A stretch of DNA of 64,000 nucleotides from Curvibacter sp. PAE-UM (GCF_001432305.1 NZ_KQ483358.1:3537134-3601133), one strand, 5' to 3'. Counted from the first letter of the stretch, positions 17,029-27,115 are shown. Made by a program: numbers and translations. Notes: a model not told the origin generated them from the sequence alone.

Positions 17029-19095
17029 ATGCCCCGCAAACTCTTCGTCACCACCGCCCTGCCCTACGCCAACGGCAACTTCCACATCGGCCACATCATG
17101 GAGTACATCCAGGCCGATATCTGGGTGCGGCTGCAGCGCATGCTGGGCCATGAGGTGAACTTCGTCGGGGCCGACGACACCCACGGCGCGCCCATCATGA
17201 TCGCCGCCGAAAAGGCCGGCAAGACACCGCAGCAGTTCGTGGCCGACATCGCCGCCGGCCGCGCGCAGTACCTCAACGGCTTTCACATCCAGTTCGACAA
17301 CTGGAGCTCGACCGACAGCCCCGAGAACCACCAGCTGGCACAGCAGATCTACCTGGACCTCAAGGCCAACGGCCTGATCGCCAGCCAGGTGGTCGAGCAG
17401 TTCTTCGACCCTGAAAAGAACATGTTCCTGCCGGACCGTTTCATCAAGGGTGAGTGCCCCAAGTGCGGTGCGAAGGACCAGTACGGCGACAACTGCGAGG
17501 TCTGCGGCGCCGTCTACGCCCCCACTGATCTGAAGAACCCCTACTCGGCCCTGTCGGGCGCCAAGCCGGTGCTCAAAAGCTCCGAGCACTTCTTCTTCAA
17601 GCTGTCTGATCCGCGCTGCGTGGCCTTCCTCGAAGAGTGGACGCAGGACGGCCGGCTGCAGCCCGAAGTGGCCAACAAGGTCAGGGAATGGTTCACCGTG
17701 CGCACCAACCCGGACGGCAGCACCAGCGAAGGCCTGGGCGACTGGGACATCTCGCGCGACGCGCCCTACTTCGGCATCGAAATCCCCGGCGCGCCGGGCA
17801 AATACTTCTACGTGTGGCTGGACGCGCCCGTGGGCTACCTCGCCTCGCTCAAGAACCTGCTGGACAAACGCGGCCAGAGTTACGAGGCCTACATGGCCGA
17901 CCCGGCGCTGGAGCAGTACCACTTCATCGGCAAGGACATCGTCACCTTCCACACCCTGTTCTGGCCCGCCATGCTGAAGTTCAGCGGCCGCAAGACGCCG
18001 GACAAGGTCTTCGTTCACGGCTTCCTCACCGTGAACAACGGCGAGAAGATGAGCAAGAGCCGCGGCACCGGCCTGGACCCGCTCAAGTACCTGGCCCTGG
18101 GCATGAACCCCGAGTGGCTGCGTTATTACCTGGCCGCCAAGCTCAGCGGGCGCAATGAAGACATCGACTTCAACGCCGATGACTTCATGGCGCGCGCCAA
18201 CAGCGACCTCGTGGGCAAGTACATCAACATCGCCTCGCGCGCAGCCGGTTTCCTGAGCAAACGTTTCGGCGGCAAGCTGGGCAGCGACATCTCGGGTGAC
18301 GGTGACGCCCTGCTGCAGCACCTGCGCGACGGCGCCGCCAACCTGGCCGAGCTGTATGCCGAGCGTGAATACGGCAAGGCCCTGCGCGAGATCATGCTGC
18401 TGGCCGACCGCGTCAACGCCTACGTGGACCAGAACAAACCCTGGGAGCTGGCCAAGCAGGAGGGCATGGACAGCCACCTGCACGATGTCTGCACCGTCTG
18501 CATCGAAGCCTTCCGCCTGCTGACGATTTACCTCAAGCCGGTGCTGCCGGCGCTGGCCACGCAGGTCGAGGCCTTCCTCCAGGTCCAGCCCCTGATGTGG
18601 AGCGACGCGTCGCGCACGCTGGGCGCCGGCCACGTCATCGGCGAGTACAAGCACCTGATGCAGCGAGTGGACATCAAGCAGCTGGAAGCGCTGTTTGAAG
18701 CACCCGCCGCACCCGAGCCCGAGAAAGTGCTGCCCGGCGGGGAAGAGCTCGCACCGACGATCAGCATCGACGACTTCGCCAAGATCGACCTGCGCATCGC
18801 CAAGATCGTCAACTGCGAGCCGGTCGAAGGCTCCACCAAGCTGCTGCGCCTCACGCTGGACGTGGGCGAAGGCAAAACCCGCAACGTCTTCTCCGGCATT
18901 GCTTCCGCCTACAAACCCGAAGACCTGGTGGGCAAGCTCACCGTGATGGTGGCCAACCTGGCCCCGCGCAAGATGAAGTTTGGCATCAGCGAAGGCATGG
19001 TGCTCGCCGCCAGCCACGCCGATGAGAAAGCCGAACCCGGCATCTACGTGCTCAACCCCTGGCCGGGCGCGCAGCCGGGCATGCGGGTGCGCTAA
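17029..19095 (+). CDS. metG: Methionine-tRNA ligase
   Basis: 688 residues: a class I synthetase with HIGH in [14 protein letters not shown] near the N-terminus, a zinc finger with CPKC and CEVC pairs, KMSKSRGT in the catalytic core, the anticodon-binding helical domain, and a C-terminal Trbp111-like tRNA-binding domain beginning at [14 protein letters not shown]. It charges initiator and elongator tRNA-Met in the cytoplasm. Full length with no anomalies. Confidence 0.98.
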   Translation: MPRKLFVTTALPYANGNFHIGHIMEYIQADIWVRLQRMLGHEVNFVGADDTHGAPIMIAAEKAGKTPQQFVADIAAGRAQYLNGFHIQFDNWSSTDSPENHQLAQQIYLDLKANGLIASQVVEQFFDPEKNMFLPDRFIKGECPKCGAKDQYGDNCEVCGAVYAPTDLKNPYSALSGAKPVLKSSEHFFFKLSDPRCVAFLEEWTQDGRLQPEVANKVREWFTVRTNPDGSTSEGLGDWDISRDAPYFGIEIPGAPGKYFYVWLDAPVGYLASLKNLLDKRGQSYEAYMADPALEQYHFIGKDIVTFHTLFWPAMLKFSGRKTPDKVFVHGFLTVNNGEKMSKSRGTGLDPLKYLALGMNPEWLRYYLAAKLSGRNEDIDFNADDFMARANSDLVGKYINIASRAAGFLSKRFGGKLGSDISGDGDALLQHLRDGAANLAELYAEREYGKALREIMLLADRVNAYVDQNKPWELAKQEGMDSHLHDVCTVCIEAFRLLTIYLKPVLPALATQVEAFLQVQPLMWSDASRTLGAGHVIGEYKHLMQRVDIKQLEALFEAPAAPEPEKVLPGGEELAPTISIDDFAKIDLRIAKIVNCEPVEGSTKLLRLTLDVGEGKTRNVFSGIASAYKPEDLVGKLTVMVANLAPRKMKFGISEGMVLAASHADEKAEPGIYVLNPWPGAQPGMRVR

Positions 19096-19226
19096 GGCAC
19101 TTCGTTCGCTGAACTGGGCTAGAGGGGGTGGTTATCTCCGCGCGCCGACAGTGATACCGTACACCGTGAACTCCTGCCTCAAAGGTCGCGGCATGGCAAC
19201 GCACTTGTCAGTTTGGTGGCCTGAGG

Positions 19227-19254
19227 AAAAAGGCAAAACCTGACGCTTTTGCCT
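19227..19254 (-). terminator. Intrinsic terminator after the 19284-20159 gene
   Basis: AGGCAAAA (19231-19238) and TTTTGCCT (19247-19254) form a stem with an 8-nt loop. On the minus strand the stem is followed by TTTTTCC. It lies 30 bp after the stop of the unknown membrane-anchored gene. The rest of 19096-19283 shows no gene. Confidence 0.65.
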
Positions 19255-19283
19255 GACCTGTTTGTATTTTATTTTTGCCATGT

Positions 19284-20159
19284 TCACTTCCCATTTAGTT
19301 GTAAGAGCTGTTGTCTTGTTGGAAGCGAACGAGGTGGTTTCAGCACAACCATGATGAAGCCCTGTGTGCTTGCGTTTACCAAGCGTGGAGGCCCAGCAGG
19401 GCAAGGTATTCCAGCAGCCCACGCCATCTTGACTTGCGGTCCTGTTGCGCGATAGAAGTCCGTTCGCTCTGCGAGAATTTCTTTGGTTTTCAAGTCAATG
19501 ATTCTCAACCTGCCGCCGCCAATCCAGCGCTTACGAAGTTCAGGGGTAGTAAGGTCTTCGGTGGTGTAACCGTAACGACTGTGCAGACTGTTGACGGAGA
19601 ACTGGTTGGCCGTTAGCAACGGTTCGTCCAGATGTTCTCCATATGGATATTTGTCTCGCACTTTCATACCTGAATCCACCCATATTTTTCTACGAAATGG
19701 AGGGCCATCACCTTGCCCGAAAATCGGCTGCTGCTCGATAAACCAGTACCCTTTTCCATGAAGCCCCAGCTCTAATGCACTTGTGTCTCGATCACCAAAC
19801 GCTAACGCCCACGGCTCCACCATCCCATACTGATCCGCCCATTGAAAATCTCCATCAGGGTTGCGTGCCTTCATCTGGAACACCCCCTGAACGTCGTCCA
19901 CAGTCCGGTAAATCTTGTCGCCACTATGCTTGGCACAAAGCTCTTTTAGGTATGCGACATCCTCTTCATAGGTGCTTTGAGCACGCTTGTCTCTGAAATG
20001 CACATACCCGTACAAAGCAGGAGGACCGCCAAAGAAAACAAGTGCGGCCATGACAGCGGCTTGCGGGCGCTTTGATCTCCACAGTAGCCAAGTGCAAATC
20101 AGCAATCCGATTAGGCCGGACAGCAATGCGTAGACGAATAGCGGTATCAGTGCTTTCAT
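19284..20159 (-). CDS. Unknown protein with two N-terminal membrane helices
   Basis: 291 residues from ATG 20159, which has GGGAG upstream. Two hydrophobic helices (about residues 3-25 and 34-51, the second followed by YGYVHFRDKR) anchor a hydrophilic domain of about 230 residues. That domain is rich in charged and aromatic residues (WALAFGDRDTSALELG, GYWFIEQQPIF, SRYGYTTEDLTTPELRKRW). I recognise no domain. Its A+T content is higher than that of metG and the cyclase on either side, and it has its own terminator and a long palindrome just upstream, which suggests it was acquired. The annotated end may include a few poorly conserved residues. Confidence 0.65.
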   Translation of the reverse strand: MKALIPLFVYALLSGLIGLLICTWLLWRSKRPQAAVMAALVFFGGPPALYGYVHFRDKRAQSTYEEDVAYLKELCAKHSGDKIYRTVDDVQGVFQMKARNPDGDFQWADQYGMVEPWALAFGDRDTSALELGLHGKGYWFIEQQPIFGQGDGPPFRRKIWVDSGMKVRDKYPYGEHLDEPLLTANQFSVNSLHSRYGYTTEDLTTPELRKRWIGGGRLRIIDLKTKEILAERTDFYRATGPQVKMAWAAGIPCPAGPPRLVNASTQGFIMVVLKPPRSLPTRQQLLQLNGK

Positions 20160-20253
20160 AAATGCTCCCAGCTGCCATTTTGACGCCGCTAGCCACACCG
20201 CCGTGAAGGCAAACCAGACATGCGGGCAGGTTAACAAACCCGTCGGTCAAAGC

Positions 20254-20393
20254 AAAACTTGCGAAGAAACCGTAGCGAGCAGCCCTCAGGCAAGGCGGAC
20301 GGAGCGCAGGAACCGGAACGTACTTCCTGTACGTGAGGATTCCGAGCACCGCCCAACGCAGCATCAGGGCTGCGCAGTAGGTTTATTCGCAAG
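20254..20393. repeat. About 140-bp imperfect palindrome (intergenic repeat)
   Basis: The segment runs from ACTTGCGAAGAAACC (20254) to GGTTTATTCGCAAGT (20393), which are inverted copies with one mismatch. Inside, GCAGCCCT pairs with AGGGCTGC, and GTAC arms flank a short central loop near 20326. The whole unit can fold into one long hairpin. It abuts the stop codon of the diguanylate cyclase gene (minus strand), so it may act as a transcript 3' end as well as being a dispersed repeat. Confidence 0.6.
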
Positions 20394-20395
20394 TT

Positions 20396-21556
20396 TCAGG
20401 CGGGGCAGGGGGCGACGATGTAATGCGCCCGCCCATTGCTCTTGACCCGGTACAGCGCCTCGTCGGCGCAACGCACCAGGCTCTCGGCCACCAGGTCCTG
20501 CACGGCCACCACGGTGGCCACGCCGATGCTCACCGTCAGGTATTCCGCCACGGGTGAGTCCTCGTGCGCAATGCAGGCCCGGGCGATCTCGTCCATGCAG
20601 CGCTGCGCCACCGTCATGGCCGCTTCGGCATCGGCCCCGGGCAGCAGCAGGGCGAACTCCTCGCCACCGTAGCGCGCCACCAGTTCACCCGAGCGCTGGG
20701 CGCAGTCGTAGAGGATGCCGGCCACCTGGCGCAGGCAGGCGTCACCGGCCAGATGCCCGTAGCGGTCGTTGTAGCGCTTGAAGTGGTCGATATCGAGCAG
20801 CAGCAGGGAAATCGGCTGACTGCTGCGCATGCTGCGCTGCCACTCCGAAAAAAGGTGCTGGTCGAACTGGCGGCGATTGGCCAGGCCGGTCAGGCCGTCG
20901 GTGGCCGACAGCAGCTCCAGCTGCTGGTTGCTGCGCTCCAGCGCCATGCTCTTTTGCACCAGCTCGGTCACGTCCAGGCGCGCCATCACCAGGCAACCCG
21001 AGGGCGTGCTGATTTCGTACAGGTGCATCCAGCGCCCGTCGGAGCGCGAACGCAGGAGCGGCCGGTTGAGTTGGCCACGGCCGGCCAGGCGCTCGCGCAA
21101 CCAGTCTTCCTCGCGGCCCAGGGCCTCGGGGATGGCGCCGTTCTCCAGCGCACGGCGGATCATGGATTCGAAAGTCTGGCCGATCAGCTCGCCACCATAG
21201 CGGTAGGGCGCCATCTCGGCCGCCGAGGGGTTGAAGAGCACCAGCCGGTCATGCTGGTCATAGATGGCCACGCCCAGGGGCAGCGCCTCGATGGCTTCCT
21301 GCAGGCACTGGTGGCTCATTTCCAGGGATTGGCGCTCGTATTCGTCGTTGAGCACATGGCGCACGACCGCGCGGCCCAGCAGCAGCAGGCCCGACACCAG
21401 CACCCCGCCCAGCACGGCCGCCAGGGCGGTCGGCAGGCCGGATGGGGCCAGCAGGACCAGGCCGCCGCTCAGGCCGATCGCCACCAGGAGCACAAACACG
21501 CCCAGCACCGTCAGCCAGCGATGGCTCTTCATGCCTACGAAATCTGCCAGATGCAT
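20396..21556 (-). CDS. Membrane diguanylate cyclase with PAS domain
   Basis: 386 residues: two membrane helices (about 15-60), a PAS domain (EAIEALPLGVAIYDQHDRLVLFNPSAAEM), and a GGDEF domain with active-site motif GGEEF and SATDGLTGLANRR before it. It makes cyclic di-GMP from GTP at the inner membrane. The inhibitory I-site position reads RSGE instead of RxxD, so product inhibition may be weakened. The start is uncertain: Met 21556 or the Met eight codons on (21532). A strong hairpin lies 50-100 bp upstream (21612-21660). Confidence 0.9.
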   Translation of the reverse strand: MHLADFVGMKSHRWLTVLGVFVLLVAIGLSGGLVLLAPSGLPTALAAVLGGVLVSGLLLLGRAVVRHVLNDEYERQSLEMSHQCLQEAIEALPLGVAIYDQHDRLVLFNPSAAEMAPYRYGGELIGQTFESMIRRALENGAIPEALGREEDWLRERLAGRGQLNRPLLRSRSDGRWMHLYEISTPSGCLVMARLDVTELVQKSMALERSNQQLELLSATDGLTGLANRRQFDQHLFSEWQRSMRSSQPISLLLLDIDHFKRYNDRYGHLAGDACLRQVAGILYDCAQRSGELVARYGGEEFALLLPGADAEAAMTVAQRCMDEIARACIAHEDSPVAEYLTVSIGVATVVAVQDLVAESLVRCADEALYRVKSNGRAHYIVAPCPA

Positions 21557-21611
21557 CAACGGAGAACCTGATGGAATGGAGGAGTCGAGCGGGCCTGCCT
21601 GCCTGAGCAGG

Positions 21612-21660
21612 CAGAAAAAAGGGGGCACACCGGCGCTCCTCTTGCCGGTGTGCCCCTTTT
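21612..21660. terminator. Bidirectional terminator-like hairpin upstream of the diguanylate cyclase
   Basis: GGGGCACACCGGC and GCCGGTGTGCCCC form a 13-bp stem. It is flanked by AAAAAA on the left and TTTT on the right, so it could terminate in either direction. It lies in the gap between two divergent genes, where no gene reads through, and on the minus strand would be in the leader of the cyclase mRNA. A second small hairpin (CTGCCTG/CAGGCAG) follows toward the gene. Confidence 0.55.
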
Positions 21661-21793
21661 CCCTTTTGCCTGATGGCTGTGACAGCAGCCCCTGAACTTT
21701 AGGCAAGCCGCCGTGATCTGCCTATCCCCCAAAAGGGTCATAGGGCAACACATTCCATCCCGCCAGGCGAAAGGGCGGAGCGGATGCTGCCGC

Positions 21794-21799
21794 TAAACT
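21794..21799 (+). promoter_or_regulatory. -10-like hexamer 6 nt before the YoaK-type gene
   Basis: TAAACT followed by GGACAC and the ATG at 21806. No Shine-Dalgarno sequence is present, consistent with a leaderless transcript. Confidence 0.4.
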
Positions 21800-21805
21800 G
21801 GACAC

Positions 21806-22579
21806 ATGCCCAGCCCCCGGCCGCCCTCCCACCCCCACTGGTGGACCGATGTCCACCGTTCCCCGCTCGCCAACCTGCGGCTGGGCATCTGCCTGAGTTT
21901 CATCGCCGGGGCCACCAACGCCGGCGGTTTCCTGGCCGTGGGCCAGTACACCTCGCACATGACGGGGCTGCTGTCGGCGGTGGCCGACCACCTGGTGCTG
22001 GGCCAGTTCGCCCTGGTGGCGGCCAGCCTGGCGGCCATCGCCGCCTTCGTGGGCGGCGCCATGACCACCGCCCTGATGGTCAACTGGGGCCAAAGGCGCC
22101 AGCTGCGCAGCGCCTTTGCCCGGCCGCTGGCCCTGGAGACCGCGCTGTTGCTGGTGTTCGGCCTGTTCGGGGCGGCCATCAACCTGCACGCCGAGCTGTT
22201 CGCGCCGCTGACCGTGCTGCTGCTCTGTTACATCATGGGCCTGCAGAACGCGGTGATCACCAAGGTCTCCAACGCCGAGATCCGCACCACCCACGTGACC
22301 GGCCTGGTGACCGACATCGGCATCGAACTGGGCAAGCTGATCTATTTCAACCGCTCGCCCGCCCCGGTCAAGGTGCAGGCGAACCGGCGCAAGCTGCGCA
22401 TCCACCTTTCGCTGGTCGCCGCCTTCTTTGCCGGCGGCGTGCTGGGCGCGCTGGGCTTCAAGCTCTGGGGTTACGTCACCACCGTGCCGCTGGCGGTGTT
22501 GCTCGGCCTGCTGGTTTCGGGCCCGCTGCTGTATGACCTGCGCAACGGCCGGCTGGCGCCGCCCGCGACACCCGGCTAA
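21806..22579 (+). CDS. YoaK/DUF1275 family membrane protein
   Basis: 257 residues with about six hydrophobic segments. Typical DUF1275 blocks are SFIAGATNAGGFLAVGQYTSHMTG near the N-terminus and YIMGLQNAVITKVSNAEIRTTHVTG mid-protein. Integral inner-membrane protein of unknown, possibly transport-related, function. It is followed after 43 bp by the SulP transporter gene, which has its own -10-like element. Confidence 0.88.
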   Translation: MPSPRPPSHPHWWTDVHRSPLANLRLGICLSFIAGATNAGGFLAVGQYTSHMTGLLSAVADHLVLGQFALVAASLAAIAAFVGGAMTTALMVNWGQRRQLRSAFARPLALETALLLVFGLFGAAINLHAELFAPLTVLLLCYIMGLQNAVITKVSNAEIRTTHVTGLVTDIGIELGKLIYFNRSPAPVKVQANRRKLRIHLSLVAAFFAGGVLGALGFKLWGYVTTVPLAVLLGLLVSGPLLYDLRNGRLAPPATPG

Positions 22580-22622
22580 GAAAACGGCGAGGACCGACAG
22601 GCCAGGCGTACACTGATTCGCC

Positions 22623-24305
22623 ATGCCCGCTGCCGAATCCGCCCGCACACTGGCCGCTTTCCGCCCCAAGCTGCTGGACACGCTGCCCGGCTACACGCGG
22701 GCCCACTTCAGCCGGGACCTGGGCGCCGGCCTCACGGTCGGGGTGGTGGCCCTGCCGCTGGCCATGGCCTTTGCCATCGCCTCCGGCCTCAAGCCCGAGG
22801 CCGGGCTGTTCACCGCCATCATTGCCGGCTTCCTGATCTCCGCCCTGGGCGGCAGCCGCGTCCAGATCGGCGGGCCGGCCGGCGCCTTCATCGTCATCGT
22901 CTACGGCATCCTGGAGCGCTACGGCCTGGCCAACCTGATCATCGCCACCGCCATGTCGGGCGTGCTGCTCTTCCTCATGGGCCTGTTCCGCCTGGGCACG
23001 CTGATCCGCTTCATCCCCATCGCCGTAGTGATCGGTTTCACCAACGGCATCGCCGTGCTCATCATGCTGTCGCAGGTCCGGGATTTCCTGGGCCTGGAAC
23101 TGGCCAGCATGCCGGCCAGCTTCTTCGCCATGCTGCAGGCCCTGGGCGGTGCGCTGCACACCCTGAACCCGGCGGCCCTGGCCCTGGCGCTGGGCACGCT
23201 GGCCCTGCTGATCGCCTGGCAGCAGGCCATGCCGCGCCTGGGCCCGCAAAAACTGCCTTTCTCGGGCAAGCTCAGCGTCGTGCCCGGCACCATCGTGGCG
23301 CTGGCGGCAGCCACCGCCGCCAGCCTGCTGCTGGACCTGCCGGTGGAGACCATAGGCAGCCGCTTCGGCGGCATCCCGGCCAGCCTGCCGGCCTTTGTCT
23401 GGCCCGAATTCAGCTGGAGCACCGTGCGCTTCCTGCTGATGCCGGCGCTCACGCTGGCCCTGCTGGGCGCCATCGAATCCCTGCTGTGCGCACGCATCGC
23501 CGACGGCCTGACCGAAGACCGCCACGACCCCAACCAGGAACTGATGGCCCAGGGTATCGCCAACTTCGTCACGCCCTTCTTCGGCGGCATGCCCGCCACC
23601 GGCACCATCGCGCGCACCGTCACCAACGCCAAAAGCGGCGCCTTCAGCCCGGTGGCGGGCATGGTGCACGCGCTGACCCTGCTGGCGGTCGTGCTGGTGG
23701 CCGCCCCGCTGGCCCGGCACATCCCCCTGGCGGCCCTGGCCGCCATCCTGGTCTACGTGGCCTGGAACATGGGCGAATGGCGCGAATTCGTGCAGTTGCG
23801 CCAGTACCGCCTGCCCTACCGCATCACCCTGCTGGCCGTTTTTGGCCTGACCGTGATCGTGGACCTGACGGTGGCCGTGGAGGTGGGCCTGATCGCCGCC
23901 TGCCTGACCTTCATCTACCGCATCTCCAGCCTGACCCGCGCCGAGGCCGTCAGCGCGCAGGACCAGCCCCTGCTGGCCGGCCAGGACGGGCAGGTGCGGG
24001 CCTGGCGGCTCTACGGCGCCCTTTTCTTCGGCGCCGTCAAGCTGGTGGAGGACATGGAGCAGCAGTTGCCCGCCCGGGCCCTGGTGCTGGACCTCAAGAA
24101 CCTGATCTACGTGGATTCCTCGGGCGCCGACACCCTGCTGGACCTGGCACGCGGCTGCCAGAAACACGGCGTGCGCCTGATCCTCTGCGGCCTGCAGCAC
24201 CAGCCGCTGGACATCGCCCGGCGCAGCGGCCTGCTGGCTGCGCTGCCGGCGTCCGATGTCTGTCCAGACCTGAGCCGGGGGCTCGCGGCAGCTTCAGCGT
24301 CCTGA
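22623..24305 (+). CDS. SulP-family anion transporter with STAS domain
   Basis: 560 residues: the SLC26/SulP membrane core (signature GLKPEAGLFTAIIAGFLISA, then GGPAGAFIVIVYGIL) and a C-terminal cytoplasmic STAS domain (about residues 440-550; LDLKNLIYVDSSGADTLLDL). The family carries sulfate, bicarbonate or dicarboxylates with protons or sodium; the substrate cannot be read from sequence. No carbonic anhydrase or sulfate-assimilation genes are adjacent. It starts at ATG 22623 with a -10-like TACACT 8 nt before it. Confidence 0.92.
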   Translation: MPAAESARTLAAFRPKLLDTLPGYTRAHFSRDLGAGLTVGVVALPLAMAFAIASGLKPEAGLFTAIIAGFLISALGGSRVQIGGPAGAFIVIVYGILERYGLANLIIATAMSGVLLFLMGLFRLGTLIRFIPIAVVIGFTNGIAVLIMLSQVRDFLGLELASMPASFFAMLQALGGALHTLNPAALALALGTLALLIAWQQAMPRLGPQKLPFSGKLSVVPGTIVALAAATAASLLLDLPVETIGSRFGGIPASLPAFVWPEFSWSTVRFLLMPALTLALLGAIESLLCARIADGLTEDRHDPNQELMAQGIANFVTPFFGGMPATGTIARTVTNAKSGAFSPVAGMVHALTLLAVVLVAAPLARHIPLAALAAILVYVAWNMGEWREFVQLRQYRLPYRITLLAVFGLTVIVDLTVAVEVGLIAACLTFIYRISSLTRAEAVSAQDQPLLAGQDGQVRAWRLYGALFFGAVKLVEDMEQQLPARALVLDLKNLIYVDSSGADTLLDLARGCQKHGVRLILCGLQHQPLDIARRSGLLAALPASDVCPDLSRGLAAASAS

Positions 24306-24331
24306 ACCCGGGGGCGCCGGCTCCGAGTGGC

Positions 24332-24337
24332 TAAAAT
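24332..24337 (+). promoter_or_regulatory. -10 element before the DUF3460 gene
   Basis: TAAAAT in GGCTAAAATGGCC, 45 nt before the ATG at 24383, leaving room for a leader with a GAAGG ribosome binding site. Confidence 0.45.
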
Positions 24338-24382
24338 GGCCGGTTCCTGTTGCGTTCCGGTCCCACCAGAAGGTTTAGCCCC

Positions 24383-24592
24383 ATGCATCTCTTCCGCCGC
24401 CCTGACTACCAGTCCGACGCCACCTTGTTTCTGAACCAGCTCAAGACCGAGAAGCCCGACCTGGAAGCCCGCCAGCGCCAGGGCCGCGAACTGCTGTGGG
24501 ACACGTCCGTGGACCGCCAGGCGCAGGAGGGCTACCGGTCCGCCCGCGTGCAGCAGCAGCCCTACGTCTACCAGACCAGCGGCACCAAGTGA
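24383..24592 (+). CDS. DUF3460 small protein
   Basis: 69 residues, MHLFRRPDYQSDATLFLNQL to YVYQTSGTK, a close fit to the DUF3460 family of short betaproteobacterial proteins, commonly found just before scpA. Hydrophilic, no signal or membrane segment. GAAGG lies upstream of the ATG. Probably co-transcribed with scpA 31 bp downstream. Function unknown. Confidence 0.88.
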   Translation: MHLFRRPDYQSDATLFLNQLKTEKPDLEARQRQGRELLWDTSVDRQAQEGYRSARVQQQPYVYQTSGTK

Positions 24593-24623
24593 TCGCCGGG
24601 CCACGCCCGCCACAAGACACGCG

Positions 24624-25481
24624 ATGAGCGACTCCCACGACAGCGCCGGCCGGCAAGCCGCCGAGGCCCCGCACGCCGCGGCCATGCCCCAGGTGGTGGA
24701 CCACGTGGCCGTGGCACGCCTGTATGGCGAGCCGCTGTTCACGATGCCGCAGGACCTGTACATCCCGCCGGATGCGCTGGAGGTCTTTCTCGAAGCCTTC
24801 GAAGGCCCGCTGGACCTGCTGCTCTACCTGATCCGCAAGCAGAACTTCAACATCCTCGACATCCCCATGGCGGCGGTCACGCGCCAGTACCTGACCTACG
24901 TGGACCAGGTCCGCGACCGCAATCTGGAACTGGCGGCCGAATACCTGCTGATGGCGGCCATGCTGATCGAGATCAAGTCGCGCATGCTGCTGCCGCCCAA
25001 GAAGGCGGCCGAAGGCGAGGAGGCCGAAGACCCGCGCGCCGAACTCGTGCGCCGCCTGCTGGAATACGAGCAGATCAAGCTGGTTGCCGCCGGCCTGGGC
25101 AACCACCCGCAGTACGGCCGCGACTTCCTGAAGGCGCAGGTCTATATCGAGCAGTCGCTGCAACCGCGTTTTCCCGACGTCCACGTGGTGGACCTGCAGG
25201 AAGCCTGGGCCGACATCCTCAAGCGCGCCCGGCTCGTGCAGCACCACAAGATCTCGCGCGAGGAGCTCTCGGTGCGCGAGCACATGAGCATCGTGCTGCG
25301 CCAGCTGCAGGGCCAGAAGTTCGTCGAATTCGAGAACCTGTTCGACCCCGCCAAGGGCGTGCCCGTGCTGGTGGTGACCTTCATCGCCCTGCTGGAGCTG
25401 GCCAAGGAAAGCCTGATCGACATCACCCAGGCCGAGGTCTTCGCCCCCATCTACGTGCGGCTGGCGTATTCGCCCGCCTGA
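24624..25481 (+). CDS. scpA: Segregation and condensation protein A
   Basis: 285 residues: the N-terminal kleisin segment (EAFEGPLDLLLYLIRKQNFNILDIPMAAVT) that binds the SMC neck, the helical block YLLMAAMLIEIKSRMLLP, and the C-terminal winged-helix that binds the SMC cap. ScpA bridges SMC dimers in chromosome condensation. The expected partner scpB is not adjacent. It is followed after 28 bp by nadB. Confidence 0.95.
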   Translation: MSDSHDSAGRQAAEAPHAAAMPQVVDHVAVARLYGEPLFTMPQDLYIPPDALEVFLEAFEGPLDLLLYLIRKQNFNILDIPMAAVTRQYLTYVDQVRDRNLELAAEYLLMAAMLIEIKSRMLLPPKKAAEGEEAEDPRAELVRRLLEYEQIKLVAAGLGNHPQYGRDFLKAQVYIEQSLQPRFPDVHVVDLQEAWADILKRARLVQHHKISREELSVREHMSIVLRQLQGQKFVEFENLFDPAKGVPVLVVTFIALLELAKESLIDITQAEVFAPIYVRLAYSPA

Positions 25482-25509
25482 TATCCCCTTTCACCCCCTC
25501 TGAACACCC

Positions 25510-27102
25510 GTGTCGCCGGCCTCCCACTCCTTTGACGTCCTCATCGTCGGCAGCGGCCTGGCGGGCCTGAGCGCCGCCCTGCACCTGGCGGCCACGCACC
25601 GCGTGGCGGTGATCACCAAACGCGAACTCAACGACGGCTCCAGCCGCTGGGCCCAGGGTGGCATCGCCGCCGTCATGGGCGAAGGCGACACGCTGGCCTC
25701 GCACGTGCAGGACACCCTGGTGGCCGGCGCCGGCCTGTGCGACCCGGCGGCCACGCGCTTCGTCGTGGAAAACGCCCCCGAGAGCATCCGCTGGCTGCAA
25801 GGCCTGGGCGTGCCCTTCTCGCAGGAGCACGGCCACCTGCACCTCACGCGCGAGGGTGGCCACAGCGAACGCCGCATCGTGCACGTGACCGACGCCACCG
25901 GCGCGGCCGTGCAGGACACGCTGATGGCCCGGGTGCGCGCCACCCCCAACATCACCCTGTTCGAACACCACATGCTGGTGGACCTGATCACCGCGCCCAA
26001 GCTCGGCCTGAGCGGCCAGCGCTGCCTGGGCCTGTACGCGCTGAACGAGGCCACCGACGTGGTGGACACCTTCAGCGCGCCGCACACCATCCTGGCCACG
26101 GGCGGCGCGGGCAAGGTCTACGTCTACACCACCAACCCCGACACCGCCACCGGCGACGGCATTGCCGCGGCCTGGCGCGCCGGCTGCCGCGTGGGCAATA
26201 TGGAATTCATCCAGTTCCATCCCACCTGCCTGTACCACCCGCAGGCCAAGTCCTTCCTCATCAGCGAAGCGGTTCGCGGTGAAGGCGGCAAACTCCTGCT
26301 GCCGGCATCGGCGGGAGGCACCCGCTTCATGCCCGCGCATGACGCGCGCGAGGAGCTCGCCCCGCGCGACGTGGTGGCCCGAGCGATCGACTTCGAGATG
26401 AAAAAGCACGGCCTGGACTGTGTCTACCTCGACATCTCGCACCAGCCCAAGGAATTCCTGCTGGAGCATTTCCCCAACATCTACGCGCGCTGCCTGGAAC
26501 TGGGCATCGACATGGCGAAACAACCCATCCCCGTGGTGCCGGCCGCGCACTACACCTGCGGCGGCGTGGTGACGGACCTGGACGGCCGCACCGATCTGCC
26601 CGGCCTGTACGCCGTGGGCGAGACCGCCTACACCGGCCTGCACGGCGCCAACCGCCTGGCCAGCAACTCGCTGGTGGAGTGCATGGTCTACGCGCGTGCC
26701 GCGGCCCAGGCCATCAGCCAGGAACAAGCCGCCGCCGTGCCCCCCCTGCCGGCCTGGGACGACAGCCGCGTGACCGACGCCGACGAGGCCGTGGTGATCT
26801 CGCACAACTGGGACGAGCTGCGCCGTTTCATGTGGGACTACGTGGGCATAGTACGCACCAACAAGCGCCTGGAGCGCGCCGCCCACCGCATCGAGCTGCT
26901 GCGCTCGGAGATCCAGGAGTACTACGCCAGCTTCCACGTCACGCGCGACCTGCTGGAACTGCGCAACCTGGTCCAGGTTGCCGACCTGATCGTGCGCAGC
27001 GCACAATCGCGCCATGAGAGCCGCGGCCTGCATTTCAGCCGCGATTACCCGCAGACCGACGCCACTGCCCAACCCACCATCCTGGTGCCGCCCGCGCACT
27101 GA
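25510..27102 (+). CDS. nadB: L-aspartate oxidase
   Basis: 530 residues, GTG start. FAD-binding [14 protein letters not shown] at the N-terminus, the substrate-site block [10 protein letters not shown] and capping domain, and [12 protein letters not shown] typical of NadB. It oxidises aspartate to iminoaspartate, the first step of de novo NAD synthesis. nadA and nadC are not nearby. The end of the gene carries the ribosome binding site of panD (GAGGAG at the stop). Confidence 0.96.
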   Translation: MSPASHSFDVLIVGSGLAGLSAALHLAATHRVAVITKRELNDGSSRWAQGGIAAVMGEGDTLASHVQDTLVAGAGLCDPAATRFVVENAPESIRWLQGLGVPFSQEHGHLHLTREGGHSERRIVHVTDATGAAVQDTLMARVRATPNITLFEHHMLVDLITAPKLGLSGQRCLGLYALNEATDVVDTFSAPHTILATGGAGKVYVYTTNPDTATGDGIAAAWRAGCRVGNMEFIQFHPTCLYHPQAKSFLISEAVRGEGGKLLLPASAGGTRFMPAHDAREELAPRDVVARAIDFEMKKHGLDCVYLDISHQPKEFLLEHFPNIYARCLELGIDMAKQPIPVVPAAHYTCGGVVTDLDGRTDLPGLYAVGETAYTGLHGANRLASNSLVECMVYARAAAQAISQEQAAAVPPLPAWDDSRVTDADEAVVISHNWDELRRFMWDYVGIVRTNKRLERAAHRIELLRSEIQEYYASFHVTRDLLELRNLVQVADLIVRSAQSRHESRGLHFSRDYPQTDATAQPTILVPPAH

Positions 27103-27115
27103 GGAGATTGCCGCC

